DNA from: Streptomyces sp. F001
Lineage (GTDB): Bacteria > Actinomycetota > Actinomycetes > Streptomycetales > Streptomycetaceae
Reading direction: 5' to 3'
Assembly: GCF_004187715.1 (NCBI RefSeq)
Contig: NZ_QZWF01000001.1
Span: forward strand, 1,550,001-1,614,000
Length of the DNA: 64,000 bases
Of the stretch, positions 30,402-39,285 are shown piece by piece (position 1 is the stretch's first letter; every line of letters starts with the position of its first letter). A program made the position numbers and the translations under genes. The notes beneath the pieces were generated by a model that saw nothing but the letters and a program-made list of their open reading frames with translations, searched no databases and had not been told where the DNA came from.

Positions 30402-32060
30402 TCATCCCTGGGTCTTCTGGATAGCTTCGCGAAGCACCTGGCGGTCGTCGAAGGGACGGACCACCCCGGCGATGTCCTGGCCCTGCTCGTGGCCCTTGCC
30501 CGCGACCAGCACGGTGTCCCCGGGCTGTGCGCGGTCGACGGCGGCGGCGATCGCGGCGGCCCGGTCCTCGAAGAGGAGCACTTCGCCGCGTTCGTGCGCG
30601 GGCACCGAGGCCGCGCCCTCGAGCATGGTCGCGAGGATCGCGAGGGGGTCCTCGGAGCGAGGGTTGTCGGAGGTCAGTACGGCGATGTCGGCGAGCCGGG
30701 CCGCGGCGGCGCCCATGGGGCCCCGCTTGTTCCTGTCCCGGTCGCCGCCGCAGCCGAGGACGACGTGCAGCCGGCCCTTGGTGACCTTGCGCAGCGCCTT
30801 GAGCACGGATTCGACGGCGTCGGTCTTGTGGGCGTAGTCGACGACGGCGAGGTACGGCTGTCCGGCGTCCACGCGCTCCAGGCGGCCGGGCACGCCCGGC
30901 ACGGCGGCGATGCCGTCGGCGGCGGTCTGCGGGTCGAGACCGGCGGCGGCGAGGGCGACGATCGCGGCGAGGGTGTTGGCCACGTTGAAGGGGCCCGGCA
31001 GCGGCGACCTGGCGCCGATCCGCTCGCCGTTCGGGCCGATCACGGTGAACGGCGAGTCCAGCGGGCCGACCGTGACGTCCTCGGCGCGCCAGTCGGCGTC
31101 GGGGTGGCCCTCGGCGGAGTAGGTGACAACCGGGACGGTGGCCTCGCGGGCGAGCCTGCGGCCGTACTCGTCGTCGATGTTGACGACGCCGAGACGGCTG
31201 CGTTTCGGCGTGAACAGCTGCGCCTTGGCCCGGAAGTAGTCCTCCATGTCGGAGTGGAACTCCATGTGTTCCGGGCTGAGGTTGGTGAAGACGGCCACAT
31301 CGAAGACGCAGCCGTCGACCCGGCCGAGGACCAGCGCGTGGCTGGAGACCTCCATGGCGACCGCCCGGACGCCGCGTTCGCGCATGACGGCGAACAGGGC
31401 CTGGAGGTCGGTGGCTTCGGGGGTGGTGCGCTCGGACTTGATGCGCTCGTCACCGATGCGCGTCTCGACGGTGCCGATCAGTCCGGCCGAACGGCCGCCC
31501 GTCCGCAGACCGCCCTCGACGAGGTAGGCGGTCGTGGTCTTGCCGGACGTGCCGGTGATGCCGATCTGCAGCAGATCGTGGCCGGGCCGGCCGTAGATCG
31601 TGGCCGCCAGTTCGCCCATCCGCGCGCGCGGATGCTCGACGGTGAGGACCGGCAGGCCCGTGGCGGCGGCGCGTTCGGCGCCGGCCGGGTCGGTGAGCAC
31701 GGCGACCGCGCCGAGGCCGACGGCCTGGGTGACGAAGTCGGCTCCGTGCGCGCGGGCGCCTGGCAGGGCGGCGTACAGGTCGCCGGGGTGGACGGCCCGC
31801 GAGTCGTGGGTGATGCCGGTGACCTCGACGGTGCCGGCCGGTGCGGCGACACCCAGCTGGTCGGCGAGCTCCGCGAGGGGTGTGGCGGAGACCCGTTCCG
31901 GCCGTGGCGGGCCCGGATATGTCACGGGAACGCCCTTCTGGGTGGTTTGGGACTGATCAGCGTGTGGCACGGCGGTGAGCGTACCGGGCGCACCCGCTCC
32001 GGAGCGAAGTGAGGGGCGAGGGACGCTCTGGTCCTCGGGATCGGGGGTGATCGTTGTCAC
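30402..32060 (-). CDS. murE: UDP-MurNAc-dipeptide:diaminopimelate ligase
   Basis: This 552-residue Mur ligase adds diaminopimelic acid (LL-DAP in Streptomyces). The P-loop GITGTSGKTTTAYL lies near 167-180, and the DAP-selective DNPR motif (TSDNPRSEDPLAIL) near 466-479. GTG 32060 (MTTITPDPEDQ) is preceded by AGGAA; the first ~50 residues are a disordered extension seen in other Streptomyces. Another GTG at the MTYPGPPRPE position is possible. It starts the tight murE-murF-mraY-murD run. Confidence 0.97.
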   Translation of the reverse strand: MTTITPDPEDQSVPRPSLRSGAGAPGTLTAVPHADQSQTTQKGVPVTYPGPPRPERVSATPLAELADQLGVAAPAGTVEVTGITHDSRAVHPGDLYAALPGARAHGADFVTQAVGLGAVAVLTDPAGAERAAATGLPVLTVEHPRARMGELAATIYGRPGHDLLQIGITGTSGKTTTAYLVEGGLRTGGRSAGLIGTVETRIGDERIKSERTTPEATDLQALFAVMRERGVRAVAMEVSSHALVLGRVDGCVFDVAVFTNLSPEHMEFHSDMEDYFRAKAQLFTPKRSRLGVVNIDDEYGRRLAREATVPVVTYSAEGHPDADWRAEDVTVGPLDSPFTVIGPNGERIGARSPLPGPFNVANTLAAIVALAAAGLDPQTAADGIAAVPGVPGRLERVDAGQPYLAVVDYAHKTDAVESVLKALRKVTKGRLHVVLGCGGDRDRNKRGPMGAAAARLADIAVLTSDNPRSEDPLAILATMLEGAASVPAHERGEVLLFEDRAAAIAAAVDRAQPGDTVLVAGKGHEQGQDIAGVVRPFDDRQVLREAIQKTQG

Positions 32061-32115
32061 GGGTGGTTCCTGGGTGCTCGGTGCTGAACGGATGGTTCCG
32101 GCTGCTCGCCGCTGA

Positions 32116-33903
32116 TCAGGGTTTGAAGGTGACCGGGAGTTTCGCCGGTGGCGTCCCGGTCGGCGGAACCTGGAGGGTCTTCAGGGCGAACTCCATCACC
32201 TTCTTGTAGACGGGGCCGCAGATCTGGCCGCCGAAGTAGCTGCCCTCGGTGGCGTTCTGGATGGCGCAGTACACGGTGACACGGGGCTTGTCCGCGGGTG
32301 CGAATCCGGCGAAGGAGGAGGTGTAGCCGCGGTACTTGCCGGTGGCCGGATCCACGCGGTTGGCCGTGCCGGTCTTGCCCGCGACCCGGTAGCCGGGGAT
32401 GCGGGCCTTGGTGCCGGTGCCCTCCCTGTCGTCGACGACCGACTCCAGCATCCGGGCGAGCGTCCTGGCCGTCTTCTCGCTGACGACCCGCGTCTTCTCC
32501 GGCTTCGGGGCGGGCGTGAAGACGCCGTCGGGTCCCTGCGTGCCGCGCACCAGCGTGGGTTCCACGCGTACGCCGCCGTTGGCGACCGTCGAGTAGACGG
32601 ACGCCGCCTGCATCGCGTTGATGGAGACGCCCTGGCCGAAAGGAATCGTGTACTGCTGCGACGTCGACCAGGTGTCCGGGGAGGCGAGGATGCCCTTGGT
32701 CTCACCGGGGAAGCCGAGCCCGGTGTAGCTGCCGATGCCGAACTTGCGCAGGTACTTGTACAGCACCCGGTTGGCCTCCGCCTGGTTCTTGCCGAGCTGG
32801 CCGGTCGCCAGGATGGTGCCGATGTTGCTGGATTTGGCGAGCACGCCGTTGAGCGTGAGGTACCAGGTCGGGTGCTCGACGTCGTCCTTGAAGAGCCGGT
32901 CGCCGCGGTGCAGCCGGTTGGGTACGACGACATGCGTGGCGGGCGTGGCGACGTTCTCCTCCAGTACGGCGGCCATCGACATCACCTTGGCGGTGGAACC
33001 GGGCTCGTAGGCGTCCTGGACGGCCGCGTTGCCCATGGCGGTCGCGTCGGCCGTGGTGAGGTCGTTGGGGTCAAAACCGGGCGAGTTGGCCATGGCGAGG
33101 ATCTCGCCGGTGGCGGTGTCCTGCACGATGACATAGCCGCGGTCCGCCTTGGACTCCTTCACCTGTTCGGCGATGGCGTTCTGCGCGGCCCACTGGATGT
33201 CCCGGTCGATGGTCAGCTCGATGTCGGAGCCGGGCACCGCGGGGGTCTCGGTGGAGCCGACGGTGGGCACCTGGTGGCCGCCGGACTGGGCGTAGCGGAT
33301 CTTGCCGTCCTCGCCGGCCAGCTGTCCGTTCAGCTGCTGCTCGATGCCGCCGCCGCCCTTGCCCTCGGCGTTGACCCAGCCCAGTATTCCGGCGGCCAGG
33401 TCGCCGTTCGGGTACACGCGCTTGCTGCTGGGTTCGGCGAGGATACCGGCGAGGACGTTGACCGTGCTCTTGTCGGTCTCCGCCTTGTCGGCGAGCGCGG
33501 TCCTCAGGTCCTTGATCTGCTTCCAGACCTGCGGGGTCTGCCGGCCGGCGAGCTTGACGTAGCGGAGCTTCTTGTCCTCGGGCCGGAGCTTGCGGGCGAG
33601 CTCGGCCTGGTCCTGGCCGAGGATCGGGGCGAGGAGGGCGGCCGCCTGCTCGGGCCCGTCGCCGATCTCCAGCTGCTCGGGGGTGAACAGCGTGGGGTCG
33701 GCCGTGATGTCGTACGCGTCCACGCTGGTCGCCAGGGCCACGCCGGTGCGGTCGGTGATCTCGCCGCGCTGGGCGGCGAGGGTGTGCACCACGTACCGGT
33801 TCCGCTCGGCCTTCGCGGCGTATGCGCTCGCATCGACGGCCTGCACCTGGAGCAGCCGTACGACGAACACGAGCAGTACGAGGGTCAGCGCCAGGCCGAC
33901 CAT
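32116..33903 (-). CDS. ftsI: Penicillin-binding protein FtsI (N-tail out of frame)
   Basis: This septal transpeptidase cross-links peptidoglycan. The open frame gives 595 residues beginning directly at the membrane helix (MVGLALTLVLLVFVVRLLQ). The dimerisation domain follows, then the transpeptidase domain with active-site STAK in PGSTAKVMSM near 297-306, SSN in LAKSSNIGTI near 352-361 and KTGT in VAGKTGTANRV near 482-492. The Arg/Pro-rich cytoplasmic tail expected for Streptomyces FtsI is present in the DNA (GTG 34073, MTDREAPHRRVPGPARP) but in another frame. A one-base deletion between 34070 and 33905 would explain this; the true start is probably 34073. Confidence 0.9.
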   Translation of the reverse strand: MVGLALTLVLLVFVVRLLQVQAVDASAYAAKAERNRYVVHTLAAQRGEITDRTGVALATSVDAYDITADPTLFTPEQLEIGDGPEQAAALLAPILGQDQAELARKLRPEDKKLRYVKLAGRQTPQVWKQIKDLRTALADKAETDKSTVNVLAGILAEPSSKRVYPNGDLAAGILGWVNAEGKGGGGIEQQLNGQLAGEDGKIRYAQSGGHQVPTVGSTETPAVPGSDIELTIDRDIQWAAQNAIAEQVKESKADRGYVIVQDTATGEILAMANSPGFDPNDLTTADATAMGNAAVQDAYEPGSTAKVMSMAAVLEENVATPATHVVVPNRLHRGDRLFKDDVEHPTWYLTLNGVLAKSSNIGTILATGQLGKNQAEANRVLYKYLRKFGIGSYTGLGFPGETKGILASPDTWSTSQQYTIPFGQGVSINAMQAASVYSTVANGGVRVEPTLVRGTQGPDGVFTPAPKPEKTRVVSEKTARTLARMLESVVDDREGTGTKARIPGYRVAGKTGTANRVDPATGKYRGYTSSFAGFAPADKPRVTVYCAIQNATEGSYFGGQICGPVYKKVMEFALKTLQVPPTGTPPAKLPVTFKP

Positions 33904-34661
33904 GCGCAGGCGGGGCCGGGGGCTGCCGAGCCGGATGACGCGCGGTGCCGGAGAACGGGGCGGGGCCGGACGACGGGCCGGGCGGGCGCCGGGGCCGGGC
34001 GCCGTGCGCTGCCGGAGCGGTCGGGCCGTGCGGGTCCGGGCACGCGGCGGTGCGGCGCTTCCCTGTCGGTCACTTCCGTCACCTGCCGGGGGTCGTGGTC
34101 GGGGTGGAGGTGGAGCGGGGTGGGGGTGGATGCCGGGCGGGGTGCGGCGGGGGCCGTGCGGGCGGCCGGGGTGGGGCTCGGGGCCGGGGAGCCGAACGGC
34201 GTCGGGCTGGCCGCGCCCGGCGGGAGCTCATCGGTCATCGCCTCGGGGGCCAGGACGAACGGCGTGCGCACGGAGGCCTGCCCGGCGGCGGAGGGGGCGC
34301 CCTTGACGGTGCCGTCGGGATCGAGGAAGGCGGGGTCCCCGCCGGGCACCATGCCGAGTTCGCGGGCGCGGCGCTGGAGGGCGTCGGGGGCGGAGTAGGC
34401 GTCGATGTCCCGCTGGAGGGCCTGTTCCTCATCGGTGAGGTTCTTGGTCTCCTTCTGCAGGTCGTCGAGTCGGAACGACCCTTCGCTGAGTGCCGAGTTC
34501 AGCACCAGCAGTCCGATGAGACCGCCGCCCAGCAGAAGGACGACCAGCAGGACGAACGGAGTCCGGGCGGCCTGCCCCCGACCGGTGGGAAGAAGCCGCG
34601 CGAGGCGGGCGGCCCTCCCCTTCAGCTCGGGTTTCCTGCTCGGTTCGGGTTTCCTACTCAC
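33885..34661 (-). CDS. ftsL: FtsL-like divisome protein (C-tail probably shifted)
   Basis: This small bitopic protein joins FtsQ in the divisome. A basic N-tail (1-32) precedes one membrane helix (TPFVLLVVLLLGGGLIGLLVL, about 34-54), then a coiled coil (LDDLQKETKNLTDEEQALQRDIDAY, about 65-90) with the conserved ARELGMVPGGDPAFL. The remainder is Pro/Ala/Thr-rich. As written the frame runs 258 residues, into and past the ftsI start, which is abnormal. In the neighbouring frame the tail ends RSTSTPTTTPGR with a stop at 34079-34081, just before the ftsI GTG, which looks like the original end. Confidence 0.8.
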   Translation of the reverse strand: MSRKPEPSRKPELKGRAARLARLLPTGRGQAARTPFVLLVVLLLGGGLIGLLVLNSALSEGSFRLDDLQKETKNLTDEEQALQRDIDAYSAPDALQRRARELGMVPGGDPAFLDPDGTVKGAPSAAGQASVRTPFVLAPEAMTDELPPGAASPTPFGSPAPSPTPAARTAPAAPRPASTPTPLHLHPDHDPRQVTEVTDREAPHRRVPGPARPDRSGSARRPAPAPARPVVRPRPVLRHRASSGSAAPGPACAWSAWR

Positions 34662-34709
34662 TCGCCCTCCCCCGGGCTCGGTACCCGGACGCCCGCCCTT
34701 GCCGCCGCC

Positions 34710-35666
34710 TCACTCGACGTCCTCCCTGATGCGCTGGGCCGCGCGCAGTCGCGCAGGGGCTGCCCTGCGGTTCTCGGCGATCTCTTCCTCGCTGGGAAGT
34801 TCGGCACCGCGCGTGAGCAGCTTGAGCCGGGGCTGGTACTGCTCGGGCACCACCGGCAGCCCGGGCGGCGCGGTGCTTGCGGCGCCGGCCGCGAACACCT
34901 GCTTGACCAGCCGGTCCTCCAGCGAGTGGTACGACAGCACGGCGATCCGCCCGCCCACGCCGAGGGCCTGCACAGCGGCCGGGATCGCCCGCTCCAGCAC
35001 GGCGAGTTCGCCGTTGACCTCGATACGCAGGGCCTGGAAGGTGCGCTTGGCCGGGTTGCCGCCGGTCCGCTTGGCGGCCTGCGGCAGCGCGTCCCGGATC
35101 ACCTCGACGAGCCGCCCGCTGTTCGTGAACGGCTCCTTCTCCCGTTCGCGTACGACGGCGGCGACGATCCGCTTGGCCTGCTTCTCCTCGCCGTACGCGC
35201 GCAGGATCCGCACCAGCTCACCCGCCGGGTAGGTGTTGAGGACCTCGGCGGCGCTGATGCCGGTCGTCTGGTCCATGCGCATGTCGAGCGGGGCGTCCTG
35301 CGCGTAGGCGAAGCCGCGGTCGGCCTCGTCGAGCTGCATGGAGGAGACCCCGAGGTCGAACAGAACGCCCTGTACGCGCCCGGTGCCGAGCCGGTCGAGG
35401 ACGTCGGGCAGCTCGTCGTAGACGGCGTGCACGAGCGTGGCGCGGTCGCCGTACGGGGCGAGCCGCTCGCCGGACAGGCGCAACGCCTCCTTGTCGCGGT
35501 CGAGGGCGACGAGCCGGGCCTCGGGGAAGCGGGCGAGCAGTGCCTCGCTGTGGCCGCCGAGGCCGAGCGTGCAGTCGACGACGACCGCTCCGGGGGCCTG
35601 GAGGGCGGGGGCCAACAGGTCCAGGCACCGCTGGAGCATCACCGGGACGTGTCGACTCTTGCTCAA
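34710..35666 (-). CDS. rsmH: 16S rRNA m4C1402 methyltransferase RsmH (MraW)
   Basis: This 318-residue SAM-dependent enzyme N4-methylates C1402 of 16S rRNA. It begins [17 protein letters not shown], with the SAM site [16 protein letters not shown] near 28-43, and contains [22 protein letters not shown] near 98-119 (shown in pieces in the family), [11 protein letters not shown] near 207-217 and [14 protein letters not shown] near 239-252. It is the first gene of the dcw operon here; no mraZ is found upstream. Confidence 0.97.
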   Translation of the reverse strand: MSKSRHVPVMLQRCLDLLAPALQAPGAVVVDCTLGLGGHSEALLARFPEARLVALDRDKEALRLSGERLAPYGDRATLVHAVYDELPDVLDRLGTGRVQGVLFDLGVSSMQLDEADRGFAYAQDAPLDMRMDQTTGISAAEVLNTYPAGELVRILRAYGEEKQAKRIVAAVVREREKEPFTNSGRLVEVIRDALPQAAKRTGGNPAKRTFQALRIEVNGELAVLERAIPAAVQALGVGGRIAVLSYHSLEDRLVKQVFAAGAASTAPPGLPVVPEQYQPRLKLLTRGAELPSEEEIAENRRAAPARLRAAQRIREDVE

Positions 35667-36087
35667 GGGGCCCTCTCAGGTCCGGCGGGCCGTACGCACC
35701 GCCGGGTCCCCGCCCGCTCGTGAAGGGGAGGCCTGCCGGCGCCGGAAGCGTCAGCCGGCCGGGAGCGGGTGGAGGCCGAGCCGTACGTACGCGCCGCGCA
35801 CGTGGGGAGATCTCCGGCAGCAGTGCCGGGGTCTTCGGGAAGTTCAGTCCAGCGGGGAGAGCCTCGCCTCCCGCTTTCGCGTCACTTTAGTCCACCCTGT
35901 CTCGCGGTCAATCAACCGGCCTGCGCGTCGCGGCGGCCGACGGCGAGGAAGCGGCAAACCGGAAGGAACCACTCGAACGGACGCACCCTTCTCACGCCTG
36001 TGGGTTAGCTCACAACACGGCATGATGACGCTCTTTGTCCTCCCTCACAGCAGGACCGGATCGCCCGTGACCAGTACCGTCGTCACC
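35667..36087. promoter_or_regulatory. Divergent region rsmH / carbonic anhydrase with dcw promoter
   Basis: On the minus strand TTGACC (complement of 35906-35911), a 16-base spacer and TAAAGT (complement of 35884-35889) make a good promoter for the dcw operon. It would give a 5' leader of about 210 bases before the rsmH ATG. Nearer the carbonic anhydrase, TGTGG GTTAGC TCACA at 35999-36014 resembles a Crp site (TGTGA-N6-TCACA). I see no gene in this 421-base gap. Confidence 0.6.
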
Positions 36088-36636
36088 ATGACGACTTCCG
36101 CATCGGTTCCCGCCGGCTCCGAGGACGCCATAACCCGCGTCGGCACCGTCACCGACCGTCTCGTCGAGGCGAACGAGCGGTACGCCACCGCCTTCACCGA
36201 CCCGGGTATGGACGCCCGCCCCGTCCTCCGCGTGGCCGTCGTGGCCTGCATGGACGCCCGACTCGACCTGCACGCCGCGCTCGGCCTGGAGCTCGGCGAC
36301 TGTCACACCATCCGCAACGCGGGCGGTGTCGTCACCGACGACGTGATCCGCTCGCTCACCATCAGCCAGCGCAAGCTCGGCACGCGCAGCATCGTCCTCA
36401 TCCACCACACCGGATGCGGTCTGGAGAGCCTCACCGAGGAGTTCCGCACCGAGCTGGAGCTGGAGGTGGGCCAGCGCCCGGCCTGGGCGGTGGAGTCCTT
36501 CCGGGACGTCGACCAGGACGTACGGCAGTCGATGCAGCGCGTGCGCACCTCGCCGTTCCTGCTGCACACCGACGACGTGCGCGGCTTTGTCTTCGACGTG
36601 CGGACGGGTCTGCTGCGCGAGATCGACCCGGCGTGA
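36088..36636 (+). CDS. Beta-class carbonic anhydrase
   Basis: This 182-residue cytoplasmic enzyme interconverts CO2 and bicarbonate. The zinc ligands and catalytic pair are clear: VACMDARLD near residues 52-60 (Cys, and the Asp-Arg dyad) and HHTGCG near 108-113 (His and Cys). NAGGVVTDD near 74-82 is conserved. It resembles the short actinobacterial type (Rv1284-like). The start is uncertain: ATG 36088 fits the family, but GTG 36067 has a slightly better AGGA upstream. Confidence 0.9.
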   Translation: MTTSASVPAGSEDAITRVGTVTDRLVEANERYATAFTDPGMDARPVLRVAVVACMDARLDLHAALGLELGDCHTIRNAGGVVTDDVIRSLTISQRKLGTRSIVLIHHTGCGLESLTEEFRTELELEVGQRPAWAVESFRDVDQDVRQSMQRVRTSPFLLHTDDVRGFVFDVRTGLLREIDPA

Positions 36637-36719
36637 CCGTCACCCGGCGTTCCCGGTTTCCGGGAATTCCGGGCTTCGGATGGAACAAACTGCCGTAAGG
36701 CCTGACATATCGCGGCCAG

Positions 36720-36728
36720 TTGTCCACA
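36720..36728 (+). promoter_or_regulatory. Single DnaA-box-like nonamer
   Basis: TTGTCCACA is a perfect match to the Streptomyces DnaA box. It stands alone in the 241-base gap between the carbonic anhydrase and moxR-like genes, so it may be a chance occurrence or a DnaA-titration/regulatory site. Confidence 0.4.
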
Positions 36729-36877
36729 GGCGAGTGACACGAATCGGTAACGGCAGCAAGAATGCGGGTTGTGGCGTCGCGCGGAACTTTTCACGCGTGG
36801 TGTCCGTGTTTCGGGGTGGGCCGGTTACGCGTCACAGAGCGTCGGCCCGTAAGAAAGAACGGGCCGAGGAGGGCCGG

Positions 36878-37912
36878 GTGACGACCTATGACGATCGAGC
36901 GAGCCTTACTGATCTGACTGCCACCGTGGATCGGGTCCGCAGTTCGGTGGAAGAAGTGATCGAGGGCAAGCCCGAGGTCGTACGGCTTTCGCTGACCGTA
37001 CTGCTCGCCGAGGGGCACCTCCTGATCGAGGACGTCCCAGGGGTGGGCAAGACGATGCTGGCCAAGACGCTGGCGCGATCCATCGACTGTTCGGTGCGGC
37101 GTATCCAGTTCACACCCGACCTGCTGCCCTCGGACATCACCGGTGTGTCGATCTGGGACCAGCAGCGCCGGGACTTCGAGTTCAAGCCGGGCGCGATCTT
37201 CGCGCAGATCGTGATCGGCGACGAGATCAACCGCGCTTCGCCCAAGACGCAGTCCGCGCTGCTGGAGTCGATGGAGGAGCGCCAGGTCACCATCGACGGG
37301 CAGACCTACGAGCTGCCCAGCCCCTTCATGGTGGTGGCCACGCAGAACCCGGTCGAGATGGAGGGCACCTACCCGCTGCCGGAGGCACAGCGCGACCGCT
37401 TCATGGCCCGTGTCTCCATCGGCTATCCCAGCGCGGAGGCCGAGCTGCAGATGCTGGACGTGCATGGCGGGGTGAACCCGCTGGACGACCTCCAGCCGGT
37501 GGCGCACGCGCACGACGTCGTGAAGCTGATCGAGGCGGTACGTGGCGTACACGTCGCCGACACGGTCCGGCGGTACGCCGTGGACCTGGTCGCCGCCACG
37601 CGCAACCACCCCGATCTCAGACTCGGCGCCTCCCCGCGCGCGACGCTGCACCTGCTGCGCGCGGCGAAGGCGTCCGCCGCCCTCAGTGGCCGGGAGTACG
37701 CCCTGCCGGACGACGTGCAGGCCCTCGCCGTCGCCGTGCTGGCCCACCGTCTGCTGCCCACCGCCCAGGCCCAGCTCAACCGCCGCACCGCGGAGCAGGT
37801 GGTCCAGGAGATCCTGCAGCACACCCCTGTGCCGGCGGCGCCCCAGCAGAACGGTTTCGGGCTGGGGCACGGCTCGTCGGCCTACGGCCAGCAGCCGCCC
37901 CGGAGGCTGTGA
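36878..37912 (+). CDS. MoxR-family AAA+ ATPase
   Basis: This 344-residue MoxR-type ATPase is thought to act as a chaperone maturing partner proteins. Walker A is DVPGVGKTMLAK near residues 50-61, Walker B with sensor region IVIGDEINRASPKTQSALLESMEE near 111-134 (shown in the family as DEINRA), and NPVEMEGTYPLPEAQRDRF near 158-176. The GTG at 36878 follows GAGGAGG. Its end overlaps the next start (GTGATG), and the trio MoxR-DUF58-transglutaminase is a conserved operon. Confidence 0.94.
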   Translation: MTTYDDRASLTDLTATVDRVRSSVEEVIEGKPEVVRLSLTVLLAEGHLLIEDVPGVGKTMLAKTLARSIDCSVRRIQFTPDLLPSDITGVSIWDQQRRDFEFKPGAIFAQIVIGDEINRASPKTQSALLESMEERQVTIDGQTYELPSPFMVVATQNPVEMEGTYPLPEAQRDRFMARVSIGYPSAEAELQMLDVHGGVNPLDDLQPVAHAHDVVKLIEAVRGVHVADTVRRYAVDLVAATRNHPDLRLGASPRATLHLLRAAKASAALSGREYALPDDVQALAVAVLAHRLLPTAQAQLNRRTAEQVVQEILQHTPVPAAPQQNGFGLGHGSSAYGQQPPRRL

Positions 37913-39285
37913 TGTCCACCGCGGCGGGCCCGGGCCATGCCGAGACCGACCGGGGCGACAAGGGCGGCGTGCGCACAGCCCTGGCCGGTCTGACCACCCG
38001 CGGCCGCTCGTTCCTGGCCGCCGGGGTCGCCGCCGCCGTCTGCGCCTACGTGCTGGGCCAGAGCGACCTGCTCCGGGTGGGGCTGCTGCTGGCGGTCCTG
38101 CCGCTGGTGTGCGCGACGGTGCTGTACCGCACCCGCTACCGGGTCGCCGGCAGCCGCAGGCTCTCCCCCGCGCGCGTGTCCGCCGGTGCCGAGGCCCGCG
38201 TCCATCTGCGGATGGACAACGTCTCGCGGCTGCCCACGGGTCTGCTGATGCTCCAGGACCGGGTGCCGTACGTGCTCGGCCCGCGGCCCCGCTTCGTACT
38301 CGACCGGGTGGAGGCCGGCGGCCGCCGCGAGGTGTCGTACCGGGTCCGTTCCGATCTGCGCGGCCGCTATCCGCTGGGCCCGCTGCAGTTGCGCCTGACC
38401 GACCCGTTCGGGATGTGCGAGCTGACCCGGTCCTTCTCGACGTACGACACGCTGACGGTGATCCCGCGCGTGGAACCGCTTCCGCCGGTGCGGCTCAGCG
38501 GGGAGGCGAAGGGGTACGGCGACGGGCGGCAGCGCTCCCTCGCCCTGGCCGGCGAGGACGACGTGATCCCGCGCGGCTACCGCTACGGCGACGACCTGCG
38601 CCGGGTGCACTGGCGCTCCACCGCCCGGTACGGCGAGTTGATGGTGCGCCGCGAGGAACAGCCGCAGCGCTCCCGCTGCACGGTGCTGCTCGACACCCGG
38701 GGCACAGCCTTCCGCGGGGCGGGCCCGGACTCGGCCTTCGAGTGGGCGGTGGGCGGAGCCGCGTCGGTGCTGGTGCACATGCTCGAACGAGGCTTCTCCG
38801 TACGGCTGTTGACGGACACCGGCAGCTCGGTGCCCGGTGAGGGTGCCGACGGGTTCGCGGGCGCGAGCCAGGAGTCGGCGGACGCGGCGGGGCTGATGAT
38901 GGACACCCTCGCGGTGATCGACCACTCCGACGGCACCGGCCTGTCCCGTGCCTACGACGTGCTGCGCGGCGGGAACGAAGGGCTGTTGGTGGCTTTCTTC
39001 GGCGACCTCGACGAGGAGCAGGCCACGGTGGCCGCGAAGATGCGCCAGCGCAGCGGCGGCGCGCTCGCCTTCGTCCTGGACAGCGAGACATGGGGGCGGG
39101 AACCGACCGATGTGCCCGGGCCGTTGGACGGGAGCGAGGAGCGGCTGAGGATGCTGCGCGAGGCCGGCTGGACGGTCGTGAGCGTTCCGCGGGGCGCTTC
39201 GCTGCACGACCTGTGGCGCCAGGCCGACCGGGAGCGTACGGGCATCGTGGCGGCGGGCGGGACCAGCGGCGGGGAGGGGCGTTGA
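37912..39285 (+). CDS. DUF58 domain protein
   Basis: This 457-residue protein has two membrane helices near residues 30-45 and 50-70, a beta-rich region, and the DUF58 domain with YRYGDDLRRVHWRSTARYGELMVR near 224-247, the family signature. The C-terminal half resembles a von Willebrand A-like fold. It is the usual partner of MoxR ATPases; its function is unknown. The ATG at 37912 overlaps the upstream TGA by one base; GTG 37909 is the alternative. The end overlaps the next gene in TGATG. Confidence 0.9.
   Translation: MSTAAGPGHAETDRGDKGGVRTALAGLTTRGRSFLAAGVAAAVCAYVLGQSDLLRVGLLLAVLPLVCATVLYRTRYRVAGSRRLSPARVSAGAEARVHLRMDNVSRLPTGLLMLQDRVPYVLGPRPRFVLDRVEAGGRREVSYRVRSDLRGRYPLGPLQLRLTDPFGMCELTRSFSTYDTLTVIPRVEPLPPVRLSGEAKGYGDGRQRSLALAGEDDVIPRGYRYGDDLRRVHWRSTARYGELMVRREEQPQRSRCTVLLDTRGTAFRGAGPDSAFEWAVGGAASVLVHMLERGFSVRLLTDTGSSVPGEGADGFAGASQESADAAGLMMDTLAVIDHSDGTGLSRAYDVLRGGNEGLLVAFFGDLDEEQATVAAKMRQRSGGALAFVLDSETWGREPTDVPGPLDGSEERLRMLREAGWTVVSVPRGASLHDLWRQADRERTGIVAAGGTSGGEGR

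Noticed and set aside
35667..36087. mraZ gene upstream of rsmH
   Set aside because: No frame with MraZ motifs exists in either direction; the gap appears purely regulatory.
36720..36728. Replication origin at the DnaA box
   Set aside because: A single box with no cluster and no dnaA/dnaN nearby.
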